A stretch of DNA of 47,612 bases from CAZGUG01 sp964529035 (GTDB taxonomy: Bacteria; Bacillota; Clostridia; Ch29), in NCBI GenBank assembly GCA_964529035.1, contig CAZGUG010000011.1, forward strand, positions 1 to 47,612, read 5' to 3'. A program made the translations under genes and the position numbers. Below the pieces are notes generated by a model that saw nothing but the letters and a program-made list of their open reading frames with translations, had not been told where the DNA came from and searched no databases. Shown one piece after another: positions 43,475 through 47,612 of this stretch. The first letter of the stretch is position 1. The number at the start of each line of letters is the position of its first letter.

Positions 43475-44461
43475 ATGAAAATCGGCCGCTTATTAAGTGG
43501 TTATGAATATATACTGACTCAGGGAAACATTGAAGCAGAAGTGGAAAATATATCTTACGACTCGCGAAAAGTAACAAATAGATCAATTTATGTATGCATT
43601 GTAGGATTTAATGCTGACGGTCACGACTATATCGCTGAGGCAATATCAAAGGGTGCTACAGTAATAATGCTTGAGGATGATAGAAGAGAGATAACGGATA
43701 ATGTTACTGTAATAAAAGTTGATAACGCAAGGAATGCTTTGGCTTTCATTTCGTCAAAATTTTATGGCAACCAATCCGCCGAATTGCAAATATATGGAAT
43801 TACAGGAACAAGAGGCAAGACGTCAACCGCTGATATTCTAAATCGCCTTTTTGATAAACTGGGGCTTGTTACCGGTATCATAGGCTCAAAAGGGAACATA
43901 ATCAAAAACAAGGCGATTGAAGTTCCTGAAAATACAAAAACAACACCTGAATCCCTTGAATTAAATAAAATACTCTTCGGAATGAGAAATGAAGGTGCAA
44001 CTCATATCATTCTTGAGGTTACTTCTCATGCATTGGCACTTAATAGAGTTGATTTTTGCAGCTTTGAAACAGGCATATTTACTAACCTATATCCTGAACA
44101 TCTCGATTTTCATAAGACTATGGAGAATTATAAAAATGCCAAGTTAAAACTGTTCAGACAATGTAAACATGCAGTTGTAAATGCGGATGATTGTTTTGCG
44201 GAAACTATTATTAAAGAGAATAAAAGCTCAATTACCTATGGTATTAACAAAAATGCAAATGTAAAAGCTTCAAAGATAGTGCAAAGAAATGGAGTCACAA
44301 ATTTTGAATTAGATTATTTTGGAAGAAAATCCTCGGTGCGATTGAAAACAGAAGACACATCTTATTTATATAATTTCCTGGCAGCTTTCTCGACATGCTG
44401 TATACAGGGTTATGATACCGATGGTTTTGTTTCATACATTTCGGAGGAAATAAAGCTATGA
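43475..44461 (+). CDS. MurE homologue lacking the C-terminal ligase domain
   Basis: The product has 328 residues against about 490 in MurE. The N domain (SYDSRKVTNRSIYV, NADGHDY at 46-52) that binds UDP-MurNAc and the central ATPase domain are present: GTRGKTST at 111-118 (usual form GTNGKTTT), TTPES at 156-160, EVTSHAL at 181-187, EHLDFH at 208-213 and NAKLKLF at 222-228 with the carbamylated-lysine position. It ends just where the C domain (amino-acid site, DNPR motif) should begin. The end is not a visible frameshift: its stop overlaps the next gene's ATG, and a GGAGG for that gene lies inside its own end. AAGGAGG precedes ATG 43475. It could form an acyl phosphate without joining an amino acid, or be a decayed copy. 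Confidence 0.85.
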   Translation: MKIGRLLSGYEYILTQGNIEAEVENISYDSRKVTNRSIYVCIVGFNADGHDYIAEAISKGATVIMLEDDRREITDNVTVIKVDNARNALAFISSKFYGNQSAELQIYGITGTRGKTSTADILNRLFDKLGLVTGIIGSKGNIIKNKAIEVPENTKTTPESLELNKILFGMRNEGATHIILEVTSHALALNRVDFCSFETGIFTNLYPEHLDFHKTMENYKNAKLKLFRQCKHAVVNADDCFAETIIKENKSSITYGINKNANVKASKIVQRNGVTNFELDYFGRKSSVRLKTEDTSYLYNFLAAFSTCCIQGYDTDGFVSYISEEIKL

Positions 44462-45438
44462 TACAATATTTTGTTTTTAGCTTACTTTTTACAGCTGTAT
44501 TTTTGAAGATATTTATTGAAAAGCTATCTAAGATAAGGTTTTTCAAAAGAACAGAAGATGTAGATAGCAATAAGAAGTCTTGTATACAGGAACTGCATAA
44601 GCATAAGGCTGCAACGCCAACAATGGGCGGTATTGCCATCAATCTGACATTATTTACTTCTACTATAGTTTACAGTATCTCAACAGGCAGAATGATATGG
44701 ATTAATGTTTTCTTATTGTTATTCGGTCTGACGGGGTTTGTTGACGATTATATCAAAGTTAAGAAAAAGAGGGATGGCGTAACCCCGAAAGAAAAGTTAG
44801 TTGGCCTTATAATTATAGGCATAGTTATAACTACATATTTAATTGTTTCTGGACAGATAGATACTCAAATTATGTTCCCATTCATAAGCGCTTCGATAAA
44901 AATTAATACGTATCTGTATGGTGCTTTGATGGTTTTTCTGATTGTTTTATCAAGCAATAGTGTCAATATTACAGACGGAGTCGATGGGCTTGCGTTGGGC
45001 ATATGCTCTATAGTTTTTGTCTTCATCGGGATAGTCGCATACCAATTGAGAGTTGATAATGTGCTGTTTGGAGCCATAATCATGGAGGGAGCTTGCCTTG
45101 GAACTCTGTTTTTTAATAAATATCCTGCTAAAATTTTTATAGGGGACACAGGCTCTCTTCTTTTAGGCGGATCAATTGCGGTATTTTTGATTGAATTGAA
45201 CATACCCCTATGGATTATTCTTGTACTTTGTGTCTGCATTTTTGAAACAATCAGCGTGATAATACAGTTATTTTCATTACAGTACTTTAATAAGAGAGTT
45301 TTTAAGATAGCGCCTTTCCATCATCATTTGGAAAAAAACGGCTGGAAAGAAAGCACCATTACATCGACATTTTGCATTATAACCTTTGCAGCATGTATCA
45401 TTGCATATCTGGGCTTGGGGGGCATAATAAATGGATAA
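44458..45438 (+). CDS. mraY: MraY-type phospho-MurNAc-peptide transferase
   Basis: MraY joins phospho-MurNAc-pentapeptide to undecaprenyl phosphate in the membrane. The 326 residues have about ten membrane segments and every hallmark: PTMGGIAI near 54-61, the aspartate pair in GFVDDYIKVKKK (D96/D97), NSVNITDGVDGLA (D173, D176), FIGDTGSLLLGG (D230) and FHHHLEKNGWKE (H288-H290). Its ATG overlaps the MurE-like stop (ATGA). Base composition is richer in A+T than the core genes around it, as in both neighbours. It is probably a second MraY, as the housekeeping copy belongs in the dcw cluster, which is not here; that copy is outside the window, so this is inference. Confidence 0.9.
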   Translation: MIQYFVFSLLFTAVFLKIFIEKLSKIRFFKRTEDVDSNKKSCIQELHKHKAATPTMGGIAINLTLFTSTIVYSISTGRMIWINVFLLLFGLTGFVDDYIKVKKKRDGVTPKEKLVGLIIIGIVITTYLIVSGQIDTQIMFPFISASIKINTYLYGALMVFLIVLSSNSVNITDGVDGLALGICSIVFVFIGIVAYQLRVDNVLFGAIIMEGACLGTLFFNKYPAKIFIGDTGSLLLGGSIAVFLIELNIPLWIILVLCVCIFETISVIIQLFSLQYFNKRVFKIAPFHHHLEKNGWKESTITSTFCIITFAACIIAYLGLGGIING

Positions 45439-45492
45439 CACAAATGTAAACGGGAGAATATACAATGAAATTATGTGTACGGGGGGTATCTC

Positions 45493-46530
45493 ATGATAAA
45501 AGTGGGAATTATTGGCGCAACCGGATATGCCGGACAGGAATTAGTAAGGCTGCTATACGGTCATCCCGAAGTAAGAATAATTAAAATCATATCGGAAACC
45601 TATATCGATAACAAATATTCTTATGTATACCGGAATTTTGCCGGGTTTAGTCAAGATAGCTGTTTGGCTCTTGATTATGAAACGATTGCCGACGGTATCG
45701 ATGTGCTGTTCACATCTTTGCCCTATGGTGTTTTGATGGAGAAGCTTAACAACGATATATTAAACAATGTAAAAGTTATAGATCTCGGAGTAGATTATCG
45801 TTTAATGAACCGTATGGAGTATAAACAGTATTATGGCAAGGATCATAAATCTATTCACCTTTCTTCCCGGTTTACCTATGGACTTTGTGAGTGGAATGAA
45901 AATGAGATACGAACTGCGGAAAACATTGCTAATCCCGGATGCTTCGCAACAGCAATCCAGCTTGCATTGCTGCCACTTATTAAAGAGAAAATAATTTCTC
46001 CAGATGTGACGGTTGATGGGAAATGTGCGTTGTCAGGCTCAGGCAGAACTCTTACACTTGGAACTCACTATGTGGAGGCGAACGAATCAGTTAAGCCTTA
46101 CAAAATTACAAATCACCCCCACAAAATAGAAACTCGGAAAGCAATTGAGTATTTTACCCATGAACAAGTAAAGCTAACCTTTGTGCCTCATATTGTTCCT
46201 ATGCAGAGGGGTATCCTTGTTACCTGCTATACCAAACCTACAATGAAAATTGACCATGATTTTATTAGAAATATATACGAAAAGTATTATCATTGCAAGC
46301 AGTTCGTTCAAATACTGGATCGCGGCATGTATGTGGAGACAAAATGGGTTAAAAATTCAAACATGTGCCATATTAATTTTGAGGTGGATGAGCAGGACAA
46401 TTCATTGATCATATTTGCCGCAATTGATAATTTAATAAAGGGAGCGGCGGGACAGGCTATACAAAACCTAAATATAATGAATGGGCTCCCTCAAAATATG
46501 GCAATTAATTATGTGCCCACATGTATTTAA
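45493..46530 (+). CDS. argC: ArgC-family N-acetyl-gamma-glutamyl-phosphate reductase
   Basis: ArgC reduces an acyl phosphate to an aldehyde with NADPH. The 345 residues have the nucleotide loop GATGYAGQE (8-16), the catalytic cysteine in ANPGCFATA (C150), SGSGRTLT, ITNHPHKIE with the conserved histidine, and HIVPMQRGI. All key positions are kept. GGGGGG lies before ATG 45493. No other arginine gene (argJ, argB, argD) is near. It follows mraY by 54 bases on the same strand, so it seems part of the same unit. It may serve arginine synthesis alone or reduce a different acyl phosphate made by the MurE-like protein. Confidence 0.9.
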   Translation: MIKVGIIGATGYAGQELVRLLYGHPEVRIIKIISETYIDNKYSYVYRNFAGFSQDSCLALDYETIADGIDVLFTSLPYGVLMEKLNNDILNNVKVIDLGVDYRLMNRMEYKQYYGKDHKSIHLSSRFTYGLCEWNENEIRTAENIANPGCFATAIQLALLPLIKEKIISPDVTVDGKCALSGSGRTLTLGTHYVEANESVKPYKITNHPHKIETRKAIEYFTHEQVKLTFVPHIVPMQRGILVTCYTKPTMKIDHDFIRNIYEKYYHCKQFVQILDRGMYVETKWVKNSNMCHINFEVDEQDNSLIIFAAIDNLIKGAAGQAIQNLNIMNGLPQNMAINYVPTCI

Positions 46531-46633
46531 ATGCTACCTGGATCCCCGGAATTTAAAACGATGGCACCGGCACTCCTATTGCTTGATATTATCCCTTCTT
46601 ATCATTAGGATAACTAAATACTCCTTTGCCCCA

Positions 46634-47497
46634 TTAATTTTCTATATTCCTGCCGAAGAAGTCGTAGTTCATCCAGTCCTCCTGCAGCCATTCCTTTTCT
46701 TCGCCGTTATAGAACAATTCCTCATGGTATTTTTTGTCCCGGGAATAAAGCTGCAGCACCAGCCCCAGGTAATCCATGTTCTGCTTGTACTTTTCCTTTG
46801 ACGCCGCTTCCAGCACCGGCGCCAGGTCCTTTTCTATCCTGCTTTTTATATCCTGGATGGACTTATCGTTGTACTTTTTCCAGCCCTTAAGCTTTATTAT
46901 AAGCACATTGCCTTTGTAGCTTCTTTCGGTTACTACGTCCCGCACCGCCCAGTAGTCTTTTCTTATGTCCTGTACAAACTCTCCGGTTAGCTCTTCGTCA
47001 ATCATTCGCGATGCAAGCTCTATGCCGGTGTTTTCGTAGTAATTGCTTGAAAACTGCCCGTCCTGCTGTAGTTCCAGGCTCTCCCTTAATACCGGTGTAC
47101 CTTCTATATATGCCCTGTAGTCCACCTGCTCCCAGTATGCCCCCTCGGTCACCGGCCGGCAGTACGGCCCCCCTCCTATCGGATACATCTGTCTTAACAC
47201 GAACATCCTCATGACAAAGTCCTTGCTGCGGCCTATATCTTTTCTTTGAGCTTCTGCCGTGAAGTAAAAGTCCGCATTAAGCGTGTCCCCGGTCTTGTAC
47301 ACTTCATGGTTTTCCAAGCTTTTCATCCCGAGCTCTTCCCGGAAAAAACTTTCCGCCGTCTCATCCCGGAAATACTCCCTCTCAGCCTCATCGGCCGTAT
47401 TTTCCATCAAAGCCTCACCGGTTTCCTGAATATAACCGTCCTGGCATCCGGTGATTAAAAGGCCCAGTGCCAGCACCAGTATACATATTCTCCTCAT
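46634..47497 (-). CDS. hypothetical lipoprotein with a C-terminal charged domain
   Basis: The product (287 residues from ATG 47497) has a lipoprotein signal ending LITGC. The rest is soluble, rich in E, K, Y and R, with strand-like segments such as VYKTGDTLNADFYFTAEAQR and a helical C-terminal part. AAGGAGGGA precedes the ATG seven bases away; the upstream in-frame ATG at 47518 has no site. It begins 17 bases after the 3' end of another gene on the same strand, so the two are co-transcribed. No family is recognised. It is convergent with the ArgC gene. Confidence 0.65.
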   Translation of the reverse strand: MRRICILVLALGLLITGCQDGYIQETGEALMENTADEAEREYFRDETAESFFREELGMKSLENHEVYKTGDTLNADFYFTAEAQRKDIGRSKDFVMRMFVLRQMYPIGGGPYCRPVTEGAYWEQVDYRAYIEGTPVLRESLELQQDGQFSSNYYENTGIELASRMIDEELTGEFVQDIRKDYWAVRDVVTERSYKGNVLIIKLKGWKKYNDKSIQDIKSRIEKDLAPVLEAASKEKYKQNMDYLGLVLQLYSRDKKYHEELFYNGEEKEWLQEDWMNYDFFGRNIEN

Positions 47498-47514
47498 GAC
47501 TTCCCTCCTTGCCT

Positions 47515-47612
47515 TCAATTCTTTTCGTCTTCAACAAAAGGATACTTCTCATTATACGCCCTGTTGAACATCACAAAAATATCGCTCATCCAATCGGTAG
47601 TCAGGCATACGT
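47515..47612 (-). CDS. 3' end of a gene running off the window
   Basis: A minus-strand frame open to the right edge ends TGA at 47515-47517. Its last residues are CLTTDWMSDIFVMFNRAYNE followed by KYPFVEDEKN. The stop overlaps the region just before the lipoprotein's ribosome site, typical of an operon. It is too short to assign. Confidence 0.5.
   Translation of the reverse strand, partial: VCLTTDWMSDIFVMFNRAYNEKYPFVEDEKN

Noticed and set aside
46531..46633. More genes of the MurE-like/MraY/ArgC cluster
   Set aside because: No open frame with a ribosome site lies between the ArgC stop and the convergent lipoprotein.

Overview
The window looks like the chromosome of an anaerobic, spore-forming member of the Clostridia (Firmicutes). 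The grounds are the gerM-rph-rdgB-yfcE gene order known from Bacillus/Clostridia, a gatC-gatA-gatB operon, an iron-sulfur L-serine dehydratase, an S-layer-homology surface protein, an AMIN/Amidase_3 wall hydrolase, a tungsten-type aldehyde oxidoreductase, strong Shine-Dalgarno sequences and frequent TTG/GTG starts. I cannot name genus or species.

Layout. 0.1-5.4 kb: amino-acid metabolism (YkvI-like membrane protein, a decayed class III aminotransferase, a fused L-serine dehydratase) and a membrane-anchored LuxR-type regulator. 5.5-10.5 kb: a tiny membrane peptide, a 1436-residue SLH/GLUG-repeat surface protein and a small unknown protein. 10.86-24.33 kb: a 13.4-kb block bounded by two identical 75-bp copies of a tRNA-Arg(TCG) gene in the same orientation. 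The right copy is intact and ends a six-tRNA operon; the left copy has lost pairing at the first two acceptor positions. This is the signature of an element integrated in a tRNA gene, although no integrase remains. Inside, nearly all on the minus strand, lie a four-cluster ferredoxin, a tungsten aldehyde:ferredoxin oxidoreductase, a MoaD/ThiS-like protein, a complete tripartite tricarboxylate transporter (TctB, TctA, TctC), two DUF917 (S-methyl-thiohydantoin desulfurase family) proteins, a DUF1177 protein, a flavodoxin-fold reductase, a winged-helix protein, a TIGR04076 protein and an M18 aminopeptidase. I read it as a mobile catabolic cassette that takes up and processes an unidentified, possibly heterocyclic or carboxylated, compound.

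24.9-43.2 kb is a G+C-richer core: yfcE, rdgB, rph, gerM-like, a UPF0316 protein, a cell-wall amidase, a HypE-like protein, a DarT-like ADP-ribosyltransferase candidate, a 53-residue cysteine-rich protein, an ion-transporter-type permease, gatB-gatA-gatC, ligA, an ArsA-type ATPase with a small partner, and pcrA. REP-like repeats with the core GGGACGGTTCT sit after gatB and upstream of pcrA.

43.4-46.5 kb is a visibly A+T-richer three-gene plus-strand cluster: a MurE homologue that stops where the C-terminal ligase domain should begin, overlapping by ATGA with a complete MraY homologue, then an ArgC-type acyl-phosphate reductase. It does not resemble a dcw or arginine operon and is, with the tRNA-bounded cassette, the best candidate for an undescribed system. 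The window ends with a lipoprotein gene and the 3' end of another gene.
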